NCBI RefSeq assembly: GCF_002736145.1
Contig: NZ_CP024160.1
Span: 2,046,001 to 2,110,000 of the forward strand
From: Collinsella aerofaciens
GTDB taxonomy: Bacteria > Actinomycetota > Coriobacteriia > Coriobacteriales > Coriobacteriaceae
Reading direction: 5' to 3'
DNA length: 64,000 nt
A program made the position numbers and the translations under genes. Below, piece by piece: positions 1 to 8,312 of this stretch. How positions within the stretch are numbered: position 1 is the first letter of the stretch; every line of letters starts with the position of its first letter. The notes under the pieces are model-generated. The model ran no database searches, was not told the origin of the DNA, and was given only the letters and a program-made list of their open reading frames with translations.

Positions 1-886
1 GCTTGAGAGCGAGAACATCTTTGTCATGACCGAGTACCGCGCGCTGCACCAGGACATCCGTCCTCTGCGCGTGCTCATCCTCAACCTCATGCCCACCAAG
101 ATCGCCACCGAGACGCAGATCATGCGCAAGCTCTCCAACACGCCGCTACAGGTGGAGGTGGACCTGCTGCGCACCAAGACGCACGAGGCCACGCACGTGA
201 GCGCTGGCCACCTGGAGACGTTCTACCGCACGTTCGACGACATCCGCGACATCCACTACGACGGCCTGATCATCACGGGCGCGCCGGTGGAACAGATGCC
301 GTTCGAGGAGGTCGACTACTGGCCCGAGCTCTGCCAGATTATGGATTGGTCCACCACGCACGTGCACTCTACGCTGCACATTTGTTGGGGCGCGCAGGCG
401 GGCCTGTATCACCACTACGGTATCCAGAAGCACGACCTGCCGGCAAAGGCGAGCGGCGTGTTCGAGCATCATCTGGTGAAGCCGCAAAGCCCGCTGGTGC
501 GCGGCTTCGACGACCGCTTCTATGCCGTGCATTCGCGCAACACCGATGTGCGCCGCGAGGACGTGGAGGCCGAGCCGCAGCTTGAGGTCGTGGCCGTGTC
601 TGACGAGGTGGGCCTGTACATCGTCAAGTCGACCGATAGCCGCCGCTTCTTTGTCTTTGGCCATCCCGAGTACGATACCGACACGCTGCGTCTGGAGTAC
701 GAGCGCGATGTGAAGCGCGGACTCAACCCGGAGGTGCCGGCGCATTACTTCCCAGGTGACGACCCCACCGCCGAGCCGCGCAACGTCTGGCGCAGCCAGG
801 CTCAGCTGCTCTACACCAATTGGCTCAACTACTACGTCTACCAGACCACGCCCTACGATCTAGCCCGCGCCGGCGAGGAGCACTAG
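1..886 (+). CDS. metA: Homoserine O-acetyltransferase (MetA family), 5' end cut by window
   Basis: Acylates homoserine for methionine synthesis in the cytoplasm. The reading frame is open from nt 2 and reads [20 protein letters not shown], which in this family lies about 15-20 residues after the true start, so the start codon lies outside the window. The catalytic Cys of HICWGAQ is at nt 383-385, and the His and Glu of FGHPEYD are at nt 662-664 and 668-670. The acyl-pocket residue after GAPV is Glu (nt 290-292). In characterised MetA enzymes Glu here goes with acetyl-CoA and Gly with succinyl-CoA, so acetyltransferase is the better name (family knowledge plus inference). It converges on the cyclo-ligase gene with only 23 nt between them; I see no strong terminator there. 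Confidence 0.95.
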   Translation, partial: LESENIFVMTEYRALHQDIRPLRVLILNLMPTKIATETQIMRKLSNTPLQVEVDLLRTKTHEATHVSAGHLETFYRTFDDIRDIHYDGLIITGAPVEQMPFEEVDYWPELCQIMDWSTTHVHSTLHICWGAQAGLYHHYGIQKHDLPAKASGVFEHHLVKPQSPLVRGFDDRFYAVHSRNTDVRREDVEAEPQLEVVAVSDEVGLYIVKSTDSRRFFVFGHPEYDTDTLRLEYERDVKRGLNPEVPAHYFPGDDPTAEPRNVWRSQAQLLYTNWLNYYVYQTTPYDLARAGEEH

Positions 887-909
887 GCTGTCGGGAGGTA
901 CGCTGGCAT

Positions 910-1506
910 TTAGGCGCTGACGATGTTGGGCAGCGGCAGATCGTGGGCGTCGGTGGGAACGTGGTCGACACGCTGCTCGTCAAAGGCGATGCCGACGATT
1001 TGACATGCGGGCGAGAGCATGGGCAGGTAGCGGTCGTAGCAGCCGCCGCCGTAGCCCAGGCGCGCGCCGGTGCGGTCGAAAGCCACGAGCGGCACGACAA
1101 CCATGTCGAGCTCGGCGGCGGGCACGATGGGGAAGTGGTCGCTGTCGACGTCCGTGGCTGCGAAGGCCCGCGTAGGGTGGGCGATAAACGGGGCCTCGGA
1201 CGCATCGCCGGCAGAGACTGCCCGCATGCACATGCACTGGCCACAAGCCATGGCGTCTGTTGCCGAGAGCATGCACGGATAGGCCACGCGCCAGCCGCGT
1301 TTGGCGGCCGCAGCGGCAAACGCGGCAGGGTTGACCTCGGAACCCATCGCGGCATAGACGGCAACGGTGCGCTGGCCCGCAGCGCCGCTGGACTCCAGCA
1401 GCTCAACAAGCCGCGCGCATACAACAGCAGACTTCGCCGCCCGAACATCCAAATCAATAGCATCGCGCCGAGCAATCACCGCCCGCCGCAACTCAGCCTT
1501 ATCCAT
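910..1506 (-). CDS. 5-formyltetrahydrofolate cyclo-ligase
   Basis: Converts 5-formyl-THF to 5,10-methenyl-THF using ATP, in one-carbon metabolism. The protein has about 198 residues, normal for the family. It has the N-terminal KAELRRAVIARRDAI helix, a central VAVYAAMGSEV strand and the C-terminal nucleotide-binding motif LGYGGGCYDRYL. The ATG at 1506 (MDKAELRR) is chosen over an in-frame GTG/ATG at 1533 because GGGAGATGAGG lies just upstream of it. On the minus strand it follows hicAB, with two hairpin repeats between; whether it is co-transcribed is unclear. Confidence 0.93.
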   Translation of the reverse strand: MDKAELRRAVIARRDAIDLDVRAAKSAVVCARLVELLESSGAAGQRTVAVYAAMGSEVNPAAFAAAAAKRGWRVAYPCMLSATDAMACGQCMCMRAVSAGDASEAPFIAHPTRAFAATDVDSDHFPIVPAAELDMVVVPLVAFDRTGARLGYGGGCYDRYLPMLSPACQIVGIAFDEQRVDHVPTDAHDLPLPNIVSA

Positions 1507-1522
1507 CCCAGCCTCATCTCCC

Positions 1523-1561
1523 AAACCTACCAAAAAGGGACAGGTTTATTTTGGCAGGTTT
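1523..1561. repeat. Hairpin repeat with GGGACAGG loop
   Basis: The arms AAACCTACCAAAA (1523-1535) and TTTTGGCAGGTTT (1549-1561) pair across a loop containing GGGACAGG. The same plan, with a GGGACAGACA loop, recurs at 4128-4165. It may be a weak terminator or a member of a dispersed hairpin family. It lies just upstream of the cyclo-ligase ribosome binding site. Confidence 0.6.
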
Positions 1562-1606
1562 TATCTGGGCAAACGCGATATGGGCAGTAAAGCCACCGCA
1601 AATATG

Positions 1607-1639
1607 CCTGTGAACTGCGCCCTTTGTGGTTGTTTGGGC
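1607..1639. repeat. Copy A of a hairpin repeat flanking hicAB
   Basis: CCTGTGAACTGCGCCC followed by TTTG.GGT.GTTTGGGC is almost the same as 2351-2384, in the same orientation. Together with AAGCCACCGCAAA just upstream it can form a hairpin with TTTGTGGTTGTTT. The two copies bracket the hicAB module as direct repeats. Confidence 0.6.
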
Positions 1640-1652
1640 CTATGCGTTAATG

Positions 1653-1982
1653 CTATAACGCCGCAGCGATTGCTTCAGTCACAAACTTATTGAGTGACTC
1701 ACCCTTCTTTGCCGCTGCCAGCGCTGCTTGCTTGTGGAGCTCAGAGCCCGTTCTTACGTTGAACGACCCCTTAAAAGCCCGCTCAGGTTCCTTGCCCTTC
1801 TCGGCGCAAAACTCAAGGTAATCGTCGACGGCGTCGTGGAAGCATTGCTCCACTTCTTCAGCCGTGGAGCCTTCAAATACGATTGCGTCTCTAATGCCGG
1901 TGACCATACCTGTGAGCACATGCTGTTCGGCATCGAACTCGACTGGGGCGAAATAGCCCTTGTATGCCAAAACGTTACTCAT
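1653..1982 (-). CDS. hicB: HicB-family antitoxin
   Basis: Antitoxin of a type II HicAB pair. It should bind and neutralise HicA and repress the operon. About 109 residues: an N-terminal partially degraded RNase-H-like fold (YKGYFAPVEFDAEQHVLTGMV...VFEGSTAEEVEQCFHDAVDDYLEFC) and a C-terminal ribbon-helix-helix-like part (GSFNVRTGSELHKQAALAAAKKGESLNKFVTEAI) for DNA binding. The ATG at 1982 is chosen because GGAGG lies 5 nt upstream and because it overlaps the hicA stop as ATGAGTAA, a typical coupled arrangement. An upstream ATG at 1997 is possible but less well placed. Toxin-first gene order is usual for HicAB. Confidence 0.9.
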   Translation of the reverse strand: MSNVLAYKGYFAPVEFDAEQHVLTGMVTGIRDAIVFEGSTAEEVEQCFHDAVDDYLEFCAEKGKEPERAFKGSFNVRTGSELHKQAALAAAKKGESLNKFVTEAIAAAL

Positions 1983-2238
1983 GACTACCTCCGACATCTT
2001 GCAGAAATCGAACGATGTTTCGAATGGTCCCCGCTGTCAATTCGTCAGATGGATGTGGCACGTGCATTACGAACATCCTGCCATCTGATGGCCTGTAGAA
2101 GCGAACGCGCGATCCGGATGTCTTGCCTTTGCTGTCCATTTCAAAGCCATATGAAGCCATGACTTTTAAAAAATCGGTATACCGATATGTCGAAGGGCAG
2201 CTAAGCAGTTGGGCGATGAGTTTATCGATCCGAGTCAT
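1975..2238 (-). CDS. hicA: HicA-family mRNA interferase toxin
   Basis: An 87-residue double-stranded-RNA-binding-like fold that would cleave mRNA when freed from HicB. Visible family features are KVMASYGFEMDSKGKTSGSRVRFYR, then MHVPHPSDELTAGTIRNIVRFLQD. The His usually found in the GSHH motif is Arg here (GSRVRF). Other HicA-like proteins share this variant, so it is probably subfamily-specific rather than a defect, but activity should not be assumed. Upstream GAGGCGGG serves as ribosome binding site. Two direct repeats lie about 65-90 nt upstream of the start (see 2301-2330). Confidence 0.87.
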   Translation of the reverse strand: MTRIDKLIAQLLSCPSTYRYTDFLKVMASYGFEMDSKGKTSGSRVRFYRPSDGRMFVMHVPHPSDELTAGTIRNIVRFLQDVGGSHE

Positions 2239-2300
2239 CCCGCCTCACATTCTGCAACTATATCCTAGTTGCAATTTAAGTCCGATGCAAGCACCCCTAC

Positions 2301-2330
2301 TATAGAACATGTGTACGTATAGAACAAGTG
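2301..2330. promoter_or_regulatory. Tandem 13-nt direct repeats upstream of hicA
   Basis: TATAGAACATGTG (2301-2313) and TATAGAACAAGTG (2318-2330) are spaced 17 nt apart and lie upstream of hicA on the minus strand. HicB proteins autoregulate, so this is a candidate HicB operator (inference). Confidence 0.45.
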
Positions 2331-2339
2331 TTCGAACTA

Positions 2340-2384
2340 ACACAAAGGCACCTGTGAACTGCGCCCCTTTGCGGTGGTTTGGGC
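2340..2384. repeat. Copy B of the hairpin repeat flanking hicAB
   Basis: ACACAAAGG (2340-2348) pairs imperfectly with CCTTTGCGGTGG; the loop contains CCTGTGAACTGCGCCC, which is shared with 1607-1639. It lies between the divergent hicA and the zinc-ribbon gene. Confidence 0.55.
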
Positions 2385-2459
2385 TGAATGATGCGCAACA
2401 AGGGCTGCATTTTTGGGTTTACCGTCATGGTGGAAGGAATGAACCGAAAGGAGCCCGCC

Positions 2460-4115
2460 ATGTTTTGTCGCTCGTGCGGCACGCCGCTTGTCGACGACGC
2501 CCTCTTTTGCCCCGTATGCGGTGCGCCCGTAGCACCCGACCAGGTCGCGGCCACGCGGCAACCCCAGCCTGCCACGCCCGCTCCTCAGCAATACGTGCCC
2601 GTGCAGCAGTCCGTGCGGCGCAAGCGTTCCAAGAAGCCCCTCATCGCCCTCGCCGCGGTACTTGTCGTGGCGGCGGGCATCGGTGGCGGTGCACTGTTCT
2701 ACTTTACGCGGATTGCGACCACGCCTATCGACGAGAAGACCTTCCCGGATAGCGGCATGCGTGCGCTTGTCTCGACCAAATACGACACTAACGGTGACGG
2801 CTGCATCTCACGCGACGAGGCCAAGGCGGTGACGTCGGTCGAGCTGGATGGCATCACGTCGACGCAGGGCCTAGGCAAGGTGTTCCCCAACGTTACCAGT
2901 GTGGAATACGGCGGGGACAAACTCGTCAACCTGGACCTCTCGGGCTGCGGAGACCTTAAAACCGTCGAGCTTAACTCGGCGAGTAATGTCACCGCCGTTA
3001 ACCTGGACGGTTGCGACAATATCGAAAAGCTCGACCTTTCAAATGCCGGGGAGCTCAAAAGCGTCGATCTTTCGGGCAAAAAGAAGCTCGCCACGTTGGA
3101 ACTGCCGCAGGATACGAAGGTTAGCGGCATTAAGGACACGCAGCTTGACGAGCTGTGGCTGCCGGTGTCCTACGAAGGCACCGATAAATCGGACCAGTAC
3201 GGCGATATCTACGAGATCGAGCGTGACGAGAACGGTTACGTCACGGGCTTCACGTCTGCCGTCAAGCAAGGTGGCGGCGTAAGCTACAGCGTTGAGCATG
3301 ACGAGACGCATCGTATCTCTGAGATTGAGGAAGATCTGGCGGGCGGTTATGCGAACGTCAACACGTTTACGTACGACGCCGACGGCAACGTCACGCGCAT
3401 CGACTGCGATGCCGACGTGAGCGATTCGTCGAGCACCACGACGTTTACCTACGACGCGGACGGAAACCTGATCAACGAGACGACCCATGCGGGTTACGGC
3501 GAGAGTACGAGCACGTATGTCTACCAGGACGGCAACATGGTGACCAACACCGATACCAGCCCGGCCAATCCTCGGACGGTCGTGTATTCGTATGGATACG
3601 ACAAGGATCGCGTGACGTCCTTTACGCTGGACAGTCAGGGCGACACCGTGGGCACCAGGTGGACAATCACCGCGGGCTACGAGTATGACAAGGACGGCAA
3701 CATTTCGCGTATCTCGCCTGTGGCATATGACTCGCACGGCAACGACTACGGTTCGCTGAGCTCGTACGCAGCGGTGGATTATTCGTACAGCGATGGCAAG
3801 CTCGACAGGATCGATTCCGAGCGCGGCGGCTATGCGGAGTTCTATTACGACGACCACGGCAATCTGACGTCGGTCGACGAGTATGCCGGTCGCGGTTCGG
3901 ATGCCGAGTTTGAGTTTGAGCATGAGGTCGAGTACCAGCGCTACTTCTGCAGCAAGCACGAGAAGAACAAGCCGGAGGAGTGGATTCGTCTGGATGCAGA
4001 GTACGACGTCGACCAGGGTAGCTGGAGCAATGACTCCGATTACGGTCGTGAGTGCTTTGCAACCATGTACAAGCTCGATTCGCTGGCAGCCAGGCTGAAC
4101 CCGTTTCTCAAGTAG
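2460..4115 (+). CDS. Zinc-ribbon membrane protein with EF-hand-like and YD/RHS-like repeats
   Basis: Function unknown. About 551 residues. The N-terminus is a zinc ribbon (CRSC at residues 3-6 and CPVC at 17-20) of the type common in Gram-positive membrane proteins. It is followed by a Pro/Gln-rich stretch, a Lys/Arg patch and one membrane segment (about residues 58-80, PLIALAAVLVVAAG). Outside the membrane come an EF-hand/dockerin-like loop (DTNGDGCISRDEA), a leucine-rich-like region (NLDLSGCGDLKTVELN, KLDLSNAGELKSVDLS), and a long part with YDADGN and YDKDGN motifs resembling RHS/YD repeats. The ATG at 2460 is preceded by AAAGGAG; earlier in-frame ATGs at 2388 and 2427 lack such a site. A strong hairpin terminator follows. 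Confidence 0.85.
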   Translation: MFCRSCGTPLVDDALFCPVCGAPVAPDQVAATRQPQPATPAPQQYVPVQQSVRRKRSKKPLIALAAVLVVAAGIGGGALFYFTRIATTPIDEKTFPDSGMRALVSTKYDTNGDGCISRDEAKAVTSVELDGITSTQGLGKVFPNVTSVEYGGDKLVNLDLSGCGDLKTVELNSASNVTAVNLDGCDNIEKLDLSNAGELKSVDLSGKKKLATLELPQDTKVSGIKDTQLDELWLPVSYEGTDKSDQYGDIYEIERDENGYVTGFTSAVKQGGGVSYSVEHDETHRISEIEEDLAGGYANVNTFTYDADGNVTRIDCDADVSDSSSTTTFTYDADGNLINETTHAGYGESTSTYVYQDGNMVTNTDTSPANPRTVVYSYGYDKDRVTSFTLDSQGDTVGTRWTITAGYEYDKDGNISRISPVAYDSHGNDYGSLSSYAAVDYSYSDGKLDRIDSERGGYAEFYYDDHGNLTSVDEYAGRGSDAEFEFEHEVEYQRYFCSKHEKNKPEEWIRLDAEYDVDQGSWSNDSDYGRECFATMYKLDSLAARLNPFLK

Positions 4116-4127
4116 CAGCTCGCTCGC

Positions 4128-4165
4128 AAACCACCCAAAGGGACAGACACCTTTGGGTGGTTTTT
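4128..4165. terminator. Hairpin terminator with GGGACAGACA loop
   Basis: AAACCACCCAAAGG (4128-4141) pairs with CCTTTGGGTGGTTT (4150-4163) and is followed by T residues. It belongs to the same hairpin family as 1523-1561. Confidence 0.8.
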
Positions 4166-4185
4166 GCTGAAGGGCGGGTGTCTGC

Positions 4186-4331
4186 GGCTCTTTGTCTCAA
4201 TCTGTAACAGTAACTCGGCAAAAATGGGCCTAGCTGTTACAGATCGAGACAAAGAGCCGGCGTCATTCGGAAACGTCTCGATCTGTAACAGCTGGAGCCG
4301 ATATTGCCGCCTAGATGTTACAGATCGAGAT
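4186..4331. repeat. Two adjacent large palindromes built on ATCTGTAACA
   Basis: The first palindrome has 25-nt arms at 4186-4210 and 4234-4258 (near-perfect, core CTCRATCTGTAACAG). The second has 16-nt arms at 4275-4290 and 4316-4331 with the same core (GTCTCGATCTGTAACA). Both share the core but have different centres. They look like REP-type dispersed repeats between convergent genes; the function is unknown. Confidence 0.75.
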
Positions 4332-4376
4332 AAAACTGGTGGGACGGGCTGAGCTGTCCCGCCCAAGCGGCGGAAA

Positions 4377-4420
4377 AAGAAAAGGTAGATTTTCAGGCAT
4401 GCCCCAAAAATCTACCTTTG
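4377..4420 (-). terminator. Terminator of the M16C peptidase gene
   Basis: AAAGGTAGATTTT (4381-4393) pairs with AAAATCTACCTTT (4407-4419). On the minus strand the stem is followed by a T-rich tract. It lies a few bases after the stop codon of the peptidase gene. Confidence 0.85.
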
Positions 4421-4423
4421 TGG

Positions 4424-7400
4424 TTAGCCCAGCAGGTCGACGACGTTAAAGCCGGCGTTGCTCTTGGCGATGACGTCGCGGCCGCCAAAGACACAGGTTG
4501 GCGATGCGGCTGCGATGCGCGTCACATCGGCGCCGAGCGAGCGCAGCTCAGCGGGTGTGGCCGCGAGCATCTGGGCGCGACGCTCCTCGCGCGCGTGCGG
4601 GTCGAGCCCGGCCAGGTAGGTCGTATTGCGGCGCTTGGTGAGCGCGTACGGCTTCACGGGCGCGTCCATGCCGCTCACGCAGCTCACGATAAAGCCCTCG
4701 AAGGCGGCCTCGTCGGGCTCAAAGCTGCCGAGCCATTCGCCTGCGCGCGCCACACGCTCAATCGAGGGGTCGATTGCTGGGTCGCGGTAGGTGTAGAACG
4801 CCGTCTGACGCTCGCCGGCCGCGCGGAATCCGCAGCCGTACGCACCGCCCTTCACGCGGATCTCGTTCCACAGGTAGTCGTAGGAGAGCGCGTTGGCGGC
4901 AACCGCCCAGGCGCCCGTCACGTTGATGCCCAGGCGACGCGGGTCGCACGCGCTTGCCGCAAAGCAGATTTCGCTGGGGATAACGAACGCCTCGTGACGG
5001 TCGTGCGGCTCCGGCACCACGAGCGTGCCGCTGGCAGCGCCGTCGCCAGCGGCAAGCCCCAGGTCGCCCGCGGCGTCCCAGTACGCGTCAAAGTCCTCGT
5101 CGCTGCCGGTAAAGCTCGCCATGCAGCCATCGGCCACAAAGATGCGGTCAGCCAGCTCGGCAAGCTTGGCGCGCAGGTCGTCCAGTCGCTCGTCAAAGTG
5201 CTCGAGCAGATCGCGCAGGAACAGGTAGAAGTCCACGCCCGAAAGCTGCTCGCGCACCACGGCCGAAGGCGAACTGTAGCTCATCGCGCGACCGAGCGCC
5301 GCCGAGTGTCCGTTGTTGATAAAGCCCTGCTCAAGCCCAATGCGAATCTGCGTGAGCACGTCGCGAACGCGGTCGGCGTCAGCATCGAGCAAAAGCGTGC
5401 TCGACCACACCTCGCGCGGCAGGCTCGCCAGCGCGTCGATCTTTTCGGACAGGGCGCCGGCGCTCACCAGCAGGTAGGGGCGCACGCCGTCCACGTCGGG
5501 CTGGGTCATGACCTCGGTCGTAAAGCTCAAAAAGCCCAGCTTGCCGGCGAGCAGGTTGTCGAGTTCCTCGGCCGAATGCTCGCGCGTGGGCAGCTGTTTG
5601 AGCAGGCGGCAGAGCAGCGTTACGTAGGGCAGGTCCTCAAATGCGACGCAGCTCAGGTCGAAATACTGCATGGCATAGGCCAGGCGGTTGGTGGGGATGC
5701 CGTGGCGCAGGCAGGGGATGGGCGCGGTCGTGTCCACAACGAGCGGCGGCTCGGGGCGCGCCTCGCCAATGTCGGACACGCGCAGGCGCGGCAGCGTTGC
5801 CTTGTCCTCGGGCGTGTCCTCCGCCTCCTGCGCGGCACGCAGCACGGCCGTGCGCTCGACCACCTCGGCCAGCTCGGCATCGGTCATGGCGTCGCGCTTG
5901 GCAGTCAGCTCGGCGGCTTCGGCACCCTCCGCACCCTCGGCAGCGTCTACCGGAACCAGTTCGACCAGCGCCATGTGGTTGTTCTCCAGCACCAGCTCGC
6001 GCAACAGGTCCTCAAAGTAAGTGCCGTTCAGCTCGCCGCGCAGCTCCTCGTACACCGGGCCATACTTGAGCGCCAGCGTCGCGGCGTCGTCATCGTAGAG
6101 CCACGTGCTCAGCGCGTCGCACGCAATGGCCACGCCGTCGGCGATGCCATAGTCGCGTTGGCGCAGGTCGTACTCGTTGCTGCTGATGATGGCCTCCAGG
6201 CGTTCGCGCGGAACGCCATGCTCGCACAGGTCGCGGCAGGCGTCTTGGAACACGCGACGCAGCTCGCGCGCCACGCCGGGCTGCGCGTTTTGCAACATGA
6301 TGAGCTCGTAGGGCTGCAGGCTCTCGGCCGCGGTGTAGCTCACCACGTTGCCGCCCAGGCCGGCGGCCAGAATGGCCTTCTTAACTGGCGCTTCGTTGGA
6401 GCCCAGCAGTGCCTCGAACAGGATGTCCGCGGCGATCGTGCGCTTGCGGTCGAGCGCGCTGCCCAGCACCAGACCCAGGCCTACCAAGGCGTTCTCGGGC
6501 GTGGTGGCCATCTCGACGCGCTTATACTCGCAGGTCACGGGTGCCTGCACGCCCAGCGGATTGGGTGACAGCACGGACGGGTCCTCGCCGGCGGCAACGG
6601 CTGCGTCCATGCGGCGGCTCGCGGCGCTCGGCTGCGACAGGTAGCGCTCGTCCAAAAACGCCAGCGCGCGGTCCACGTCCAGGTCGCCGTAGAGCGTTAT
6701 ATAAGAGTTAGAGGGATTGTAGTGGCGCGCGTGCGTATCCAGGAACTGCTCGTAGGTGAGCGCAGGGATTGCGCGTGGGTCGCCGCCGCTCTCGTGCGCA
6801 TAGGCGGTGTCGGGATAGAGCGCGGCGTTGACGGCGTCGTCCAGCACACTCATGGGGTCGGACAGCGCGCCCTTCATCTCGTTGAACACCACGCCGTTAT
6901 AGCGCAGCGTGCCCTCGCGCAGGCTCGCGGAGCTGCCGTCGCCCTCGCCCTCGGCGCCCTCTGGCAGGTCCAACTCGTAGTGCCAGCCCTCCTGCTCAAA
7001 AATGGTGGGCTTAGTGTAGATGGCCGGGTTGAACACCGCGTCCAGGTACACGTCCATCAGGTTGTACAGGTCCTGCTCGTTGGTGGTGGCAACGGGGTAG
7101 ATGGTCTTGTCGGGGTAGGTCATGGCGTTGAGGAACGTCTGCATGGAGCTCTTGATCAGGTCGACAAACGGCTCCTTGACGGGAAACTTGGCCGATCCGC
7201 ACAGCACCGAGTGCTCAAGAATATGGAACACGCCGGTGGAATCGGCCGGCGGCGTCTTAAAGCCAATGGCAAAGGCCTTGTTTTCGTCGTCGCACGCCAG
7301 GTACAGCAGGCGAGCGCCCGAGGCAGTGTGGCGCAGCACGTAGGCGTCCGAGTCGAGCTCGGGCACGGTCTCGCAGCGCTCGACGGCAAAGCCGTGGCAG

Positions 7401-7462
7401 GTGGTGCCGGGCACCAGCAGCGCGGCAGCAGCGGCGCGCGGGTCGGTTGAGGTAGTGGACAT
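4424..7462 (-). CDS. M16C insulinase-family metallopeptidase (presequence-protease-like)
   Basis: About 1012 residues, the usual size of the single-chain M16C clam-shell proteases that degrade peptides in an enclosed chamber. The inverted zinc motif HILEH is visible in GVFHILEHSVLCGSAKFPVKEPF, about 90 residues from the start; the downstream Glu ligand lies in the following helix region (FNEMKGALSDPMS). It begins HGFAVERCETVPELDSDAYVLRH, typical of the family. The ATG at 7462 (MSTTSTD) is chosen because AAAGGAG lies 10 nt upstream; the frame is open to 7651 without a comparable site. I see no signal peptide, so a cytoplasmic role is likely. It is transcribed alone and ends at a good terminator. 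Confidence 0.92.
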   Translation of the reverse strand: MSTTSTDPRAAAAALLVPGTTCHGFAVERCETVPELDSDAYVLRHTASGARLLYLACDDENKAFAIGFKTPPADSTGVFHILEHSVLCGSAKFPVKEPFVDLIKSSMQTFLNAMTYPDKTIYPVATTNEQDLYNLMDVYLDAVFNPAIYTKPTIFEQEGWHYELDLPEGAEGEGDGSSASLREGTLRYNGVVFNEMKGALSDPMSVLDDAVNAALYPDTAYAHESGGDPRAIPALTYEQFLDTHARHYNPSNSYITLYGDLDVDRALAFLDERYLSQPSAASRRMDAAVAAGEDPSVLSPNPLGVQAPVTCEYKRVEMATTPENALVGLGLVLGSALDRKRTIAADILFEALLGSNEAPVKKAILAAGLGGNVVSYTAAESLQPYELIMLQNAQPGVARELRRVFQDACRDLCEHGVPRERLEAIISSNEYDLRQRDYGIADGVAIACDALSTWLYDDDAATLALKYGPVYEELRGELNGTYFEDLLRELVLENNHMALVELVPVDAAEGAEGAEAAELTAKRDAMTDAELAEVVERTAVLRAAQEAEDTPEDKATLPRLRVSDIGEARPEPPLVVDTTAPIPCLRHGIPTNRLAYAMQYFDLSCVAFEDLPYVTLLCRLLKQLPTREHSAEELDNLLAGKLGFLSFTTEVMTQPDVDGVRPYLLVSAGALSEKIDALASLPREVWSSTLLLDADADRVRDVLTQIRIGLEQGFINNGHSAALGRAMSYSSPSAVVREQLSGVDFYLFLRDLLEHFDERLDDLRAKLAELADRIFVADGCMASFTGSDEDFDAYWDAAGDLGLAAGDGAASGTLVVPEPHDRHEAFVIPSEICFAASACDPRRLGINVTGAWAVAANALSYDYLWNEIRVKGGAYGCGFRAAGERQTAFYTYRDPAIDPSIERVARAGEWLGSFEPDEAAFEGFIVSCVSGMDAPVKPYALTKRRNTTYLAGLDPHAREERRAQMLAATPAELRSLGADVTRIAAASPTCVFGGRDVIAKSNAGFNVVDLLG

Positions 7463-8312
7463 ATGTAGTCTCCTTTGACGCCCCAGCGGGGGCGAATCGA
7501 GTCGAATCCTCGAGAGTATACCCATATGGGGCCGCGGCTCTGCAGCGAACTGAAGACGATGCCAGCGGATTGGCATGGGCCCCGCGTGTCCCGCCAAATG
7601 AGCGTGGATTTTCGGACGAAATAATCCGTCGCAGGCCCAAATGCCGTCCAATTATCCACTCCCGCACACCTTTCGTCTCCAACCGTGAGATGAGAGATAG
7701 ACGAGAGGCGTATACGAAAGATGGCTGTACAGCAAAGAGCCAAACAATAAATAGTGCTGTTAATAGTGCTGTTTGGTTGGTGATTGTTTTTTCAGTAAAA
7801 ACACTTACGAATAAAGCAAGTTGCAAACAGCTGCCCCCTTATTTCGTGCTCATTTTTAAGGCGAGAAATTGCCGTCATATGATCGGACGAGTTACAACGA
7901 TTGCGATTTAGTATTTGGCGCGGATGCGGTCGATTTCGATGAAACGCTAGTTGACCACGCGGTAGATTGCACTTTCTCCCAGACGCCCCGGCAATGCGCA
8001 ATAAGCCAGATAACAAAGCGATTGCCGGCGCGTCTATCCATGGGGAATTCCGGGAAAGCTTCTGCGGACAGTCAAAAGATTCGTCGGCCCCAAGCGGATT
8101 AAAGGTATTTGCATAAGACGTCATTTAACTAGGGACGATGCATATTGAATCGTTCAATGAACTTGCACGCTGTGTCCAACAATGCCGAGTGTTGTTTTAA
8201 GGGGCTTGATGAAAGAACAGAATCAAAATACTACTTGCATAGTTAGTTATATAAAGTATTATAACGTTATGGGATGAATGAAGGGTTCATCTAAGTGAGT
8301 TAGGAGTAAGGG
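7463..8312. other. 850-bp AT-rich intergenic region before the sugar island
   Basis: I see no convincing gene. It holds a short cluster of GAGATGAGAGATAG-like sequence (7686-7706) resembling the operator array at 17963-18041, two AATAGTGCTGTT direct repeats (7749-7772 region), and the promoter region of the first SIS gene with an ATAACGTTAT palindrome (8261-8270). Base composition falls sharply from the high-GC flank after about 7680, marking the left edge of the accessory island. Confidence 0.6.
8254..8267 (+). promoter_or_regulatory. Island box 1, upstream of SIS copy 1
   Basis: AAGTATTATAACGT lies 46 nt before the SIS start. Related 14-mers ending in ACGT occur at 9671-9684, 11386-11399 and 15942-15955, in each case before a transcription unit of the island. 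Candidate GntR operator (inference). Confidence 0.5.

Noticed and set aside
7792-8124. A minus-strand frame of about 110 codons in the gap before the sugar island
   Set aside because: No start context, no recognisable motif, and composition typical of chance frames in this AT-rich stretch.
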